In this document: positions 1 to 10,039 of the stretch, one piece after another
Numbering within the stretch: the first letter of the stretch is position 1
How the letters are laid out: every line of letters begins with the position of its first letter
Assembly: GCA_948099385.1 (NCBI GenBank)
Contig: CANUEZ040000196.1
Span: 231,001-295,000, forward strand
DNA length: 64,000 bases
Direction of reading: 5' to 3'
DNA from: Fasciola hepatica
Taxonomy: Eukaryota; Platyhelminthes; Trematoda; Plagiorchiida; Fasciolidae
The notes under the pieces: model-generated
Databases searched by the model: none
Told to the model about the DNA's origin: nothing
The model's input: the letters and a program-made list of their open reading frames with translations, nothing else
Program-made: the position numbers and the translations under genes

Positions 1-865
1 AGTAACTGAAAACCATCGTCAAACAACTTGGACTGAAATTTTCGGTGTATACCTGTCATCTGACTAGAATCGCAATGAACCCCCTGGAACAGTTTTGGTG
101 TTTTAATTTGACCATACGAGAACTGAACAACACAGATCCCTACTCTGGGGAATGGGCGTAATATTGTACAAATTATCCCGCTCTTTTTTCAATGGCGACT
201 ACTTTTATCTTGCTTAATACGTGATTGTTTGTCGTTTCAAATCATAAAACCAGTTTGCTCCATACGGTAACGGGCTGTTTTCTTTCACCTCAAACAAAGA
301 TGAGATTTTCTTTTATTCAACAACATTAACCACACATATGCCTGTTGATGAATATTTTTCCGTTTAGAGCACAGACGATGCATCCCAAATGCCACATCAT
401 CTGGTGTAAACTTGATTGTTAATTTATCCATGGATCTGTAGGAAATGAATGAAAACATTCAAACATTCAGATCGTTTATTGTTGCGATTGATTTTGCATA
501 TGCAATATGCTTTATCGTACAGTATAATTTAGTATTACCACTCAGTAAGCCCACCCTCGCCGCACGGTCCTCGAGTGCTTAGTGTTCATACAAAAATTGT
601 GACGCAATTCCAGAAGGTAGTCATGGTCAGTTAGATGCTATCTAGCTGGAACGAGACAAATGACCGCATGGTTTAAACCCGTGGCATAGAGGTTTGCTGT
701 TGGACGTGATGACTAGTCCACGCTGACTTTCGCAGTGTTTGTGTTTCATGGACCTATTCATGCTCAAGTTTTGCCATTTTGCCATATTTTCGATAGGCTT
801 GCTAGGTTCACAAAATAGCAGGACGTAGTGAACAGCTGTATATATTTTCTGCTAAGGTTCCCATG
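1..865. other. Unannotated AT-rich sequence
   Basis: No coding region, RNA gene or clear repeat was recognised in this stretch. It lies downstream of the minus-strand reverse transcriptase relic that follows, so part of it could be the decayed 3' end of that element, but I see no motif that proves this. Confidence 0.5.
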
Positions 866-1640
866 CTATCGATCGCTGAGGAGTAAGATGCTAGTCATCA
901 TAATCTGTTCAGTAACCTCAAACAACTGTTGCGATAGATTTTGCGTAGTGGAAGCCCATCTGCGAACGGTATCTAGATCTTGCGTCCAATGATTCCCTGC
1001 TATATGCTCATCACCTACCGAGACGGAGCACGGGTTGCTCGATATTTTCACAAGAACATTTATGGAAAGGAGAGGTAGCAATGATCCCAATAATGATCCC
1101 TGTGGCACACCAGTTGCTGCCCAATTCAACACATAAATGACACTTTCAAAGAATAAGTGCAATTCAATTTCTTGCCTTCCGATTGCTCAAATGATCCACA
1201 ATTTTCAATCCAGCAAGCAATGACTTACAGAGTTGATTGCTTTACTGAAATCCAAATAACATACCTACATTGCAGTACCTGCATCCAATCTTTGTGCGGT
1301 CTTCTCTAAAAGCATCGGTAAATCTGTCAAACGCGTTTTTTTGTTGTTGACAAATTTGTATTGTGCAGGCGTTGCTAGTTCGTTATCAATCAAATACAAG
1401 CAAAACTGTTTTCTTGGTATAAGTTTCAAACAATTGCACAACCTCAGTTTTAGGCTAACCGGTCCGTAATTGTCTAACGTTTGCTTGGATCCTGCCCTGC
1501 ATATTGCGGAGAACGTCTGAGGATCTGTTCTCATTTTATTGTCAAATTTCTTTTCACGGTCGTATTTCGCATACCATTGCAGCTTCCAAGTTTTGTTCCT
1601 TGCAGTCTTACAAGTGGCCCATGCATAGTACATACTACGA
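866..1640 (-). mobile_element. Non-LTR retrotransposon reverse transcriptase relic (CR1/Jockey-like)
   Basis: Read on the minus strand, the segment holds pieces of a reverse transcriptase domain in the right order but in different frames. First comes a block with DNYGPVSL (family usual form NYRPVSL) near 1450-1475, then LDFSKAINSVSH (motif A, usual LDFSKAFDSVPH) near 1215-1250, then GVPQGSLLGSLLPLL (motif B, usual GVPQGSVLGPLLFLL) near 1075-1120, then SVGDEHIAG where the catalytic FADD motif is expected, near 1010-1030. The catalytic pair of motif C is therefore degraded (GDE in place of ADD). Stops and at least one frameshift separate the blocks around 1163-1264. Such proteins copy element RNA at the target site; this copy cannot. 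No endonuclease domain or 3' tail was recognised. The CR1-like assignment rests on motif style only and a Jockey-type origin is possible. Confidence 0.8.
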
Positions 1641-3935
1641 AGTTTATAATCACCGAATATTCTTCTTCGAACTGGTAACGTTCTGACTATATTTCACTTC
1701 CACCGAAGCAGCTGAAGCACTATACCTTATGGTGCCTATAGGGTTAACTTGACTGCCAAGCTCAAAAATTAGTTTTTTGTAGCTTAACATTGTTCCCTCA
1801 CAGATGGTCCTGGAAATCTCGGGTACCAAATTATATTTTGTGCCGCTTCCCCAAGTTTATCCTCGTTCAACCTGGAGTAGTAATAAACCGACTTAGCTCC
1901 TGTTTCGCCATATATTACACCAAACTTCGCTCACGCGACTCCGTGATAGATATTACACAATAGTTCTTCCTTTACCAGATAGCTCACGCCAGATCGATAT
2001 GTAGTACCTATCAGATCTAGCGTTGACCAGCACGAAAACGCTTTACTTTTCCCACTATGTATGAAAGGACATGATTGTGATGCCATATCACAAGTGGCTT
2101 GTATGTTGGTGGTGTGTGTGGTGTAGTGTAAACGGTCACCCCATTGATTATAATCAGCCCTTATGAGACCGAGTAAACATTCACCCAGTCTGTAGGCAGC
2201 TTACACTCGTATTTCCGTTACATTTCACCCCTTCTTCAACCACCAGATGCTTTCACAATTTGAACTGGTCGGCACTACCAACTGAAACACGTAACTGGAC
2301 AGAGCCCTAAGAGCAAACTTAAATAAGTTAGTGTGAATCATTCCGGAGTAATCATACTCCAGGCTAGTAATGTCTGTAGAATTGCTACCGATATTAATTG
2401 AACCTGAACTAACAAAGTAACCGGATACGCCTTTCTAAGTAGCGGACCTGACGAACACTGATACAAGCGTCAACCTCGAGCCATCTGAACTCAGTTTTAC
2501 AAAAACGGAGACTGCACCAACAGTGAACCAGAAGTCGTGGTTGCAGCGTTCCCCATTCCAAATCCAAATAGATAAAAATGGGAATAAATCAGGAAGTGGT
2601 GACATCTAGCTGCTCTTCTCTAAGCTAACACAAAAAGGGAAGTACTGTCGCTGTTAAGTTGCAACGTACCCGATGCTCGATAGATCTGGAACCAGAGTCG
2701 TTGAGGTATGAAAAACCCATACGCATACGTACACTGTTTTGGATGGGTCATATTTGGTCCTACAAACTACGAAGACCATCTGTCTGGGTCGACTAATTAT
2801 AAAGTTTATATTGAATTGTCACCAACAGACCAAATGCAACGGATATATGATACGGAGTTTGAGGACGTTCCGCAGTTCGACAAAGGTGTTTCCGTAGTGG
2901 GTGCTCGAGGCGCAGTTCATCGAAGAGAATTCTACTTGACCTTTGTCCGAGAGGGTAGGTACAGAAACAGGTCTCGGTGACCATGCTTCCGTGCTGATAA
3001 GGTCGCACGATTTTAGCGCTCCCAGGCACGCGATGAATGTACGCATTACCAGTTCTATGGTAATAATTGAATAGTGACAAGCAGTCTCGGCAATATTCAC
3101 CGCACTGCACCATAATTGACCAAACGAGCCCAAAGAGCTGTCTATAATACTGGATTGCGCAGCTCAGCATAAGAGTGTTTTACTGGAATTATATGCTCCA
3201 TCAGTGCCATGAAAATACAGCCGACCTGGTGGGCATTCTTTTCGAACTTCACAGGGAACCTGTTGTAGCGTCAACGGGCATAGAGTGAACGTTCATGAAA
3301 TTAAAGGTTTCAGAAGGGAAACGTTGTGGTCTTTGCAGTAGCCATGAGGGAAACTTTATCAGAGCCCGAAGAAAACCAGATGACGCACCATCCTTGGGAA
3401 CTACTTTTCCACTGTTTTGTGTCAACTACTCATTACACGAAGCAGCGGATGATTTATGAAAAATGACAAATAGGTGGTTTTGTGAGCTATACACTTTAAG
3501 TTGGCGACTGCTTTTCCCCCACAGCGAACAGCAGCAAATTTACTTGCTTCGCGACAGAAATAACCAAGCTATTGATGGTAGCAGGATGAGAAAATGAGTT
3601 TTATGCTCACGAGATATGATGACTCATTCACGTAAAGTGAACTGAAAGACACTACGCTCCAGCTTCCTCGAGTGAGCACCAAATATTAGTGGGCATTTGG
3701 CTTCCAATTGGATAGGACGAGAGACGGTTGTTACATTTGCCTTTGAACTGCCTAATCGATGGTTGCCAAAAGACATGTTTTCCAACGTAAGTTTTTTGTT
3801 TCACCAAGAGGATCTAGTGGCCCTACTGTGTTTTGAAACTCAAACACGGTTACAAACATTTTGTGAAAGCAAACGCTTGACAAGAATGGGTACTGTCCAG
3901 GCGCCGACTGAAAAAAATGATTTCATTAGATAGGG
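1641..3935. other. Unannotated sequence with short unrecognised open frames
   Basis: Several short open frames occur (for example 2708-2980 plus and 2793-3170 minus, overlapping on opposite strands; 3697-3933 plus). None shows a recognisable domain, and none has an obvious splice, promoter or codon-bias context. The plus-strand frame 3697-3933 ends just before the BEL/Pao relic and might be a further decayed part of that polyprotein, but I cannot align it to a known motif. Confidence 0.45.
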
Positions 3936-4148
3936 AATAAGGAAGCCATTGGGCTAGCAGAATTGTGCATATTCTGCGATGCATCGAAATGCGGGTATGA
4001 AGCCACCAGATACGCGCGGCTAGAACCAATAAACAAGCCGGCGTGCAGCGTTCTATTGGTCAGTAAGCCTTGGCTGACAATCACCAAACCTGTGTTCGTA
4101 TCGCGATTGAGGCATTCTGTGGCAGTCGTTGGAATCAGGTTTGAATAG
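3936..4148 (+). mobile_element. BEL/Pao retrotransposon polyprotein fragment (RNase H region)
   Basis: A single open stretch contains LAELCIFCDASKCGYEA followed about 30 residues later by SKPWLTITKPVFVSRLRHSV and then AVVGIRF. BEL/Pao polyproteins carry the same series after the reverse transcriptase: an ELHIFCDAS-GYGAV block, then a KSRLAPLK--TIPRLEL block, then AAV-AVR. The order and spacing match; several conserved residues are replaced (for example PRLEL has become SRLRH). Only about 70 residues survive. Upstream protease and reverse transcriptase and downstream integrase parts were not recognised, although 4149-4500 may contain further decayed sequence. No LTRs were seen. The element is inactive. 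Confidence 0.72.
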
Positions 4149-5039
4149 GTAGTAAAGCAGATTTGTTGAACTTGTTATGTGCGAATGAGTACTGAACAGA
4201 CCTGGTAAATACAATACACCATACAAATAATACAGGCAGCAATATTGCACATTTTTTGCTAACACCTATGCAGCACGCTACCGTGTCGCATTGGTGACAC
4301 ACGATTAGAGGGTAAAACAGCTGTCCCACTCTCAAGAGTTATATGAACAGAAGGCGAAAAGCGGACCTTGTTGAGAAGCCCTTCACTTTTACCGGACGGT
4401 GAATCGTACGTAATATGGTGGACGGCTCTGCCGTCGGCTGGTCCGTTATCACGCCGGACACATTGAGGCCCAATCCTGTTCGTCAGAGTTAGTCTCATGA
4501 TTCACAGCTGTCGATATCCTGCTCACTTGTTGAGCCATGACAATATACAATACACACACACACAGGCTCACGCTCTCTTGCTCTGTCTGCTTACTCACAG
4601 GAGGACTACAAATTCACCACCCTCACTAACATTCCCAGACTGAACTATTAGATCGCTCACGCTTTTTAAAACTACTTCATGTATTGTCTGCCGAACAACG
4701 CCTAGAGAGATGATCCACAATACGTGTTTGGGTAAAACGTTCGAAAGTTGTTTCCCGGGAACTGCTTCTTCGGATATTGATGAAACAAACCAAATGTTAC
4801 AAACGTGCTTGGTTGCAAAATCGCTGTCCTGTTGACTTGAAGACAGTCATTATCCGACGGAGGAGCAGTCGTGTGGTTTGCATGTCGTCGTTCACCTTAT
4901 TACGTCTGGTCTGTTGCACATAGCGGAGTTCGTTAATCCACAACTTCCCATAGTTCCGTTTTCAGAAATCAACTACTTATCGAGTAGTTTATAAATTTCT
5001 CCACACGAGGACGGTTTTCGTGACCTCCTTGGAAATATT
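4149..5039. other. Unannotated sequence with a short CA microsatellite
   Basis: A short (CA)n tract lies at about 4552-4564. The open frames here (for example 4259-4498 minus) show no recognisable domain. This may be decayed downstream sequence of the BEL/Pao relic, which cannot be shown from sequence alone. Confidence 0.4.
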
Positions 5040-5699
5040 TTGTTAAACTTCGAAATTTGCCACTTCCGTTTCTAACTTCATCGGAGTTGTTCTCCAAGTT
5101 ACGAAATTTTTTATTCCACACTTTTCCAAACGTCGAAAATCCAAATCTCCAAGTCTTTCAAGCAGTAGTCGAACGTTTTATTTCTTTGCCAAAGCAATCG
5201 CCTACAACCTTGCCCTTCGAATTCCCCTCCCGTCCATTATTCTTCTGGTGCTCGTGTTTGCGAACCAAACGAGAAAGCCGAGGTTTCCAGTACGTCCGTT
5301 TGCTTCCAATTCCGCCTTACTCCCCAATCTTACTCCTCCAGTCTTTTAGCCTCCCTCTGTTTGCAATTATATGTTTCATGTTAACACTCAGACGATCCCT
5401 TATACAAACCACTCGATTCAGATGGCTTATCACCCATCGTCCTCAAAATTTATGCCCTTCCTTTCCTGTTCACCTCTATCTCTGTCTCTGAATCTATCCT
5501 TCTTTATATTTCCCTTGCTTTCTTTTCTTCGTCGTCTCTCTCTCTCTCACTCTTTTTGTTCATCTTGCCAATCTTGATCCATTTAGAAACCTTCCTTGAT
5601 CATTCCCATTCTAATGGTGCAGCGGTCTTTCTCACCAAATTCTCTGTCATTCAATTTTTCTCACTCCAGTTTCTTGGAAGTATTTGGAACTGTCATCTA
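5040..5699. other. Pyrimidine-rich tract with TC microsatellite
   Basis: The plus strand is strongly biased to C and T, with a pure TC run at about 5532-5550. The plus-strand open frame 5057-5491 exists because the bias removes stop codons; its product is rich in Phe, Leu, Ser and Pro without domain structure. The same bias continues through the reverse transcriptase relic to about 6650. Confidence 0.5.
5532..5550. repeat. TC dinucleotide microsatellite
   Basis: A short run of TC dinucleotides visible directly, within a wider pyrimidine-rich region. Confidence 0.7.
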
Positions 5700-6155
5700 A
5701 GACCGAATGCGCATGTTTCTCGAACGTGTAGAACCACTTTTCGATTGCCAATACGGATTCCGACCTCACCGTTGCAACTGTGGTCTGCTGGCTCTTGTCT
5801 TGCACTCCTGGCCGAGTGCATTTTACAATCACGATGAAATGCACGTGTTCGTGCTTGACTTTTATCAAGCCCTTTACTGGGTTCTACACGAAGTTCTTCT
5901 GGGGACCTGTGCATTTTCGGGTTCACTCGCGCTCTCGCGTTTTGGAAAACACGTTTTCTCAGCAGGCCTATCATCCCCAGTCCGAGTTGATGGGGTCCAG
6001 TTCTAGCCATTCCCCGCGAATCCTGGCGTCCTCCAAAGTTCAGTACCTGCGCCTCCTCTCGTTCATTTATCTGCCATTGCGTTCCTTCCACTACTTCCAA
6101 CCCATTCTATTATTTTTCTGATGATGCCGCTCTTTATTCTTCATTTCCCTGCCGT
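5700..6155 (+). mobile_element. Second non-LTR retrotransposon reverse transcriptase relic
   Basis: The plus strand holds reverse transcriptase blocks in order. QYGFRPHRCNCGLLALV (usual QHGFR-GRS--T-LL) lies at about 5749-5800, VFVLDFYQALYWVLHEVLL (motif A, usual VFLDFSKAFDRVPHEVLL) at about 5842-5900, and a VRVDGVQF piece near 5980-6005. A shifted-frame GVLQSSVPAPPLVHLSAI (motif B, usual GVPQGSVLGPLLFLLYI) lies near 6020-6080, and FSDDAALYSS (motif C, usual FADDTTLYS) near 6110-6145. The catalytic aspartates of motifs A and C are still readable, but a stop after VDGVQF and frameshifts make it non-functional. Orientation is opposite to the 866-1640 relic and the sequences differ, so this is a separate insertion. 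The family is CR1/Jockey-like by motif style; the exact clade is uncertain. Confidence 0.78.
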
Positions 6156-6785
6156 GCTCCTCACACGGCCGACAACAACATCAATCGTGATCATAATGTA
6201 CTTAGTGTTTCTAGATTCTGCCTTCAAATTTGTCTTCTCGTGCTGTTCACCCAACCATGCTACACTTATTGCTCCCAACATCTCGTTCCTCTCGAATTCC
6301 TCAAAACATGACCCATTTTGCCCACAGTTTTCCTTTGAGTCTGCTGTGCTGCCTTTCCCAGATTCTGTTTCTCTTCTAAGTTTATTTATAACGCATTGTT
6401 CATGCTGGTCACCTGTCATATCTCAGCTCATTCATGATGCTGGCCACAAAATTAGTTTTCTGTTTTGCACCAGACGCTTCTTTATACCAGCTCATCTTCT
6501 GCTGCATTAAGCTCATATTCGTCCCACACTTGAAAACCCCAGTCACGTGTTGATTTGAGCTTCGTCGACTCCTCTTTCTCTTCTTCACCGGGTTCAACAA
6601 AGGACCATCCAGCAGATTGACGGGCCTTCTTTAACCCATAGTCTGCAGTAAATTGAACATCTTTGAACGATTGCTTCATCGCTCCAGTTTTATCGGTACA
6701 GCATTTTATTGTGATAGAAATGATAGAGATTTGAATGACCAACAGTGTCGCTTTTGGCCGAATACTTACCTGTGCCCGGGTGTCA
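6156..6785. other. Unannotated, still pyrimidine-biased to about 6650
   Basis: Open frames on both strands (6121-6510 plus, 6141-6742 minus) show no recognised domain. The region probably includes the decayed 3' part of the preceding non-LTR relic. Confidence 0.4.
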
Positions 6786-7461
6786 TGTTAGGGGTGTAAC
6801 GGTTTACCGCTGTAATTCCCTTACGCCCCACGGGGAAGAAGGTAGCTTACGTACTGTGTTTATTACTGTGAAGCGCGTTACACTAAAGGTGTTAGTCAGA
6901 AGCAGGGAGTCTGGGTCGGATACCACAGGGTACTGCCTAGACTGGTCGGACCAATTTTGACGATCAGTCAAACATCTTTTGAAACCGAGAAATCTTGACT
7001 GTGTTCAATGCCCCATTTCCTCTCCAGGTCACTGTTTGGATAACCATCTTCGTGTCACTACTAGTGATATTATCCAACGCTTACGCAGCTCTTGCTTCAG
7101 TCCTCATGTTCCGGTTATCTAGACATGTTTATTCTACAGAATGCTGTGGTAGTGATTTTAACAATCTCCACACGCAGTCTAGTGCGCTATAGTTTCATTT
7201 TCCGTATTCAGCTAATCGAGAAAAACCAGGCCGAAACTGTTAGATCGTCTAGGTACAGCAAAGTCGTCTTGTGATTGTCCATGACGTTATCTGCCAATGA
7301 ATTCATACCTATTTTTGTAGATAAGCGAGTGAACACCAGGCAAATACAACAGAATACATTCTTGCATTTCTTTTCTGGTCTCGTTGTTCTTCCAACGAGC
7401 GGAGTGAGGGTCAGGTTGTTTCATCACGTACGACTGGCAGGTTAGATACCATTCCTACAAC
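6786..7461 (+). repeat. Possible 5' LTR of the Gypsy-type relic
   Basis: The segment begins with TGTTAGGGGTGTAACGG, a TG-starting sequence of LTR style. It ends immediately before TGGTGTCGTAGC at 7462, which begins with the TGG expected of a tRNA primer binding site. Gag-like coding sequence starts about 30 bp later. No second LTR is present in the window, so the limits cannot be confirmed. Low confidence; chance resemblance is possible. Confidence 0.25.
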
Positions 7462-7491
7462 TGGTGTCGTAGCATAGAGCCACTAACGCTT

Positions 7492-8554
7492 GAACACATC
7501 AACTTACACAATAATCCATCCCAAATCGAAGAGTGTATCGAACGATTCGAGCTCTGGTGCAGTATTCATAAAGTAGCTAAGCAAGACCAGTCGGCTTTAT
7601 TCCCTAATACGGATGGCCGCGATTCGTATTCGTTGTTGAAGAACTTGGCATACGCCGATGAGCCCGCAAAACTACCATTTAAAGAAACTGAAAGAGCTCC
7701 TACATAAACATCTTATGCCAGCCTACCGTACGCGCAAAATTCATTTCACTGAAGAAAGGTCAAAACGTGTATTGTCGCGAATTCTCCCTACAACTAAATC
7801 AGCAGGCTACCGGGTGCAATTATGGAGATCGTTTGGAGGAAATTCTTCGTATTTGATAAAATGCTGGAATCGACAACATCACGCTTCAGCGGCGGTTACT
7901 GGAACAAAAGAGCTTGAACTTTTCAGGGGTCGCAGAATTTGTGAGCAATCTGATGCATCAAATCTGTCATCACACCCGAGAACACACATATGCGTGTCAA
8001 AAGGGGATTTCCATTTACGTCCAACGTGTCTGTTCTGTCAAGCCGTATCCCATGCATGTGGCAAAACTGGCCACATACGAAAGGTATGCCGGGGATCCAA
8101 GTGCAACATTACAGAGGTGAGTAAAACAAATAAACCCCAAGATATCAAACCCATCTACACATTGAAGACCGCTGGTCAGAACTATCAATTCCTGTACAAA
8201 CCGACGTCATTGGAATGCAGATTTTAACATGAGCTCATCGTGGATACGGGAAGTTGTGAGTCCATCATTCCGGAGAAGGTGCTGAGGATAATTTCTCCCC
8301 GGACAAACATAAAACCTACTGATTAACGCATTCAGGATGTGACAGGCCATCACTTCACGCATTTGGGTGAAACGACCCTGATGGTTCAATCCAAGCAGCA
8401 GACGTACTTTCCAGTCCACTTTCTGATTCCAGTCGATAGTCCATCTATCATGGGGTTGAGTGCATTACGAGCCATGAACCACTCACTTTCATTTCATGCA
8501 GCGTCAGCTACTCCCGTTGATCCTGTGATTCATGAGAATAGAGAGAATACATAA
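7492..8554 (+). mobile_element. Gypsy-type LTR retrotransposon Gag-protease relic
   Basis: The first part (from 7492) reads CIERFELWCSIHKVA and later DSYSLLKNLAYADEPAKLP, typical of Gag of fluke Gypsy elements. A frameshift near 7680 moves into the frame that continues with LKELLHKHLMP. A cysteine/histidine cluster at about 8032-8095 (CLFC, HACGKTGHIRKVC) resembles a zinc-knuckle nucleic-acid-binding motif with altered spacing. After an in-frame TAA at 8225-8227 the same frame gives HELIVDTGSCESIIPEKVL, a retropepsin active-site block with its DTG triad. After a second in-frame TAA at 8324-8326 it gives RIQDVTGHHFTHLGETTLMV and SPSIMGLSALRAMN, the C-terminal protease region (usual GPSILGLRALR). 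Frame stops at 8552-8554. Reverse transcriptase, RNase H and integrase are missing. Decayed and 3'-truncated. Confidence 0.85.
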
Positions 8555-8879
8555 GTCGCAGGATGCAAGCATTTCGTTTACTATTGTCAACCGCGGACGT
8601 AAAGCGTGTCAGTGTATATACATGGTACATTAGGGGGGTAAGTGTAACAGTAAAATAGGCACGATCGAATGCTCTTACAGTACGTACGTTGGGGACAGTG
8701 AAGTCTGTCGTGTTAACGCCAGGGTAAACAAACATTTTGGGTCAATCGTTTTTGTGCACAGAGTGTTGGCTGATGCATCATGATTAGAATAGCTTCACTG
8801 AACGGTAATAGTTTCGATGTTGGATTACGCAACAATGCTTTGAAACACTGAGTCAGGTCAACTTTGTGACCTGATGCAA
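8555..8879. other. Unannotated spacer between retroelement relics
   Basis: No motif was recognised. It separates the plus-strand Gypsy relic from the minus-strand Penelope-like fragment. Confidence 0.4.
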
Positions 8880-9350
8880 TCACGTTCCTTCCAATCGAGA
8901 AGCTGGCAGTTTCACTTCATTGTGTATTGCCCCCGCAGGTTGCGTCATCAAGTTTGACAGCCATTTGGGCATGTGTTCTGACACTCGTTGAGTCAAGCAA
9001 CGATTCGTCCTGCCTATGTATGCGTCACCGCAACTGCAAGTGAACTGATAGACAACATGTGAGACATTGGGATCAGGAAGACTCTTTGAGTGATTTTGAA
9101 AGCATAACCTTTTGGTCGTCTGCAGCAAAAGCAACTGCGCCGCTGTGTATGTGTACCTTAGAGCTGACTTGAGATTACAATTAATTTGATTGAATAAATG
9201 ATCTACTTTAAAAGAAAAAGTAATAAAAACTTGCTACTTTTCCACGTTCATTGTTTTCGCGCGCACAAGTCTCGGCCTCTGCTGTTTTTTCATAAAGCTT
9301 TCCGGATAACCGTTGGCCAGCAGCGTTCTTTTTATGAACTCTTCTTCGTT
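8880..9350 (-). mobile_element. Penelope-like element fragment with GIY-YIG endonuclease start
   Basis: On the minus strand the order is EEEFIKRTLLANGYPESFM (about 9290-9349), then after a stop and frame change LKSALRYTYTAAQLLLL (about 9120-9175), then VVYQFTCSCGDAYIGRT (about 9005-9055) and RVSEHMPKWL (about 8960-8990). This is the order of the linker after the reverse transcriptase and the start of the GIY-YIG endonuclease in Penelope-like elements, where a VYQFTCSCG--YIGRT block is followed by R-SEH-P. The GIY-YIG enzyme nicks target DNA for insertion. The C-terminal half of the endonuclease and the reverse transcriptase core are absent. It differs in sequence from the plus-strand copy further right, so the two belong to different subfamilies. 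Upstream decayed sequence may extend to about 9560. Confidence 0.78.
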
Positions 9351-10039
9351 TTATATTTGATCTTCTGTACATATTTTCTGAGCTCTGTTGAAGAGAGTTC
9401 TGACCAATCCACGTTTGCAGGCCACTGGGGCGAAGCTGGAGAATTGTAAATAAAGTCCGTCGTTTTACCTGAAAGTGGCACAGAGAGTTTGTATATAGAC
9501 ATATTTGTATATCCGTTGGCCTCAACATTTTTGAACAAGGTGTGGCATTCTCCATCCAGCGTGTCAGTTGTACACATTTAGCTTGCCCTGTGGAACAAAG
9601 TCTAGGTTTTATACCGTGGTAAAACACCAAAATAGACACAATTGAAACTGAAGAGCTGTTTTCAGTTCCCGCTCTCCCAAAAGTGCCTTATTATTGATAA
9701 ATCGATTGAGTTCACAACACTCGGTCAACAGTTTTATTACCTCGGATCACAACGTTTCAGACTAAAGTATACCACTCTCCATTTGAAAGTTATTTTTTAA
9801 TCATTATCGCAAGTCGAGAAATGTCATTTGTTTTCGAAATGTCACTGGAACGTTTGGATTATCAAGTGTAACCATCCATCATTTTAGCGCTTGAACTATC
9901 GTTGAACATGCTCGCAACCTACTATTTCCTCACCTGTCAAACAGCCATGAATAAAAAATTAAATAGTTATTGCTTTTAAAGAAACGGGTTAACAGCACCA
10001 CTGTATAATTGCGTCGCCAAGCGCTCTATGAAAGAGATC
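9351..10039. other. Unannotated spacer between two inverted Penelope-like relics
   Basis: The minus-strand open frames 9332-9577 and 9208-9639 run into the Penelope fragment on their lower side. The rest is AT-rich with no recognised motif. Confidence 0.4.

Noticed and set aside
2708..3170. Overlapping small genes on both strands
   Set aside because: No motif, homology or gene structure could be recognised, and the frames are of a length expected by chance.
4259..4498. Minus-strand 79-residue open frame as a gene
   Set aside because: No domain was recognised and it lies next to a decayed BEL/Pao relic, so it is more likely retroelement debris.
5057..5491. A 144-residue plus-strand protein
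   Set aside because: Its length is explained by pyrimidine-rich sequence; the product has low complexity and no recognisable domain.
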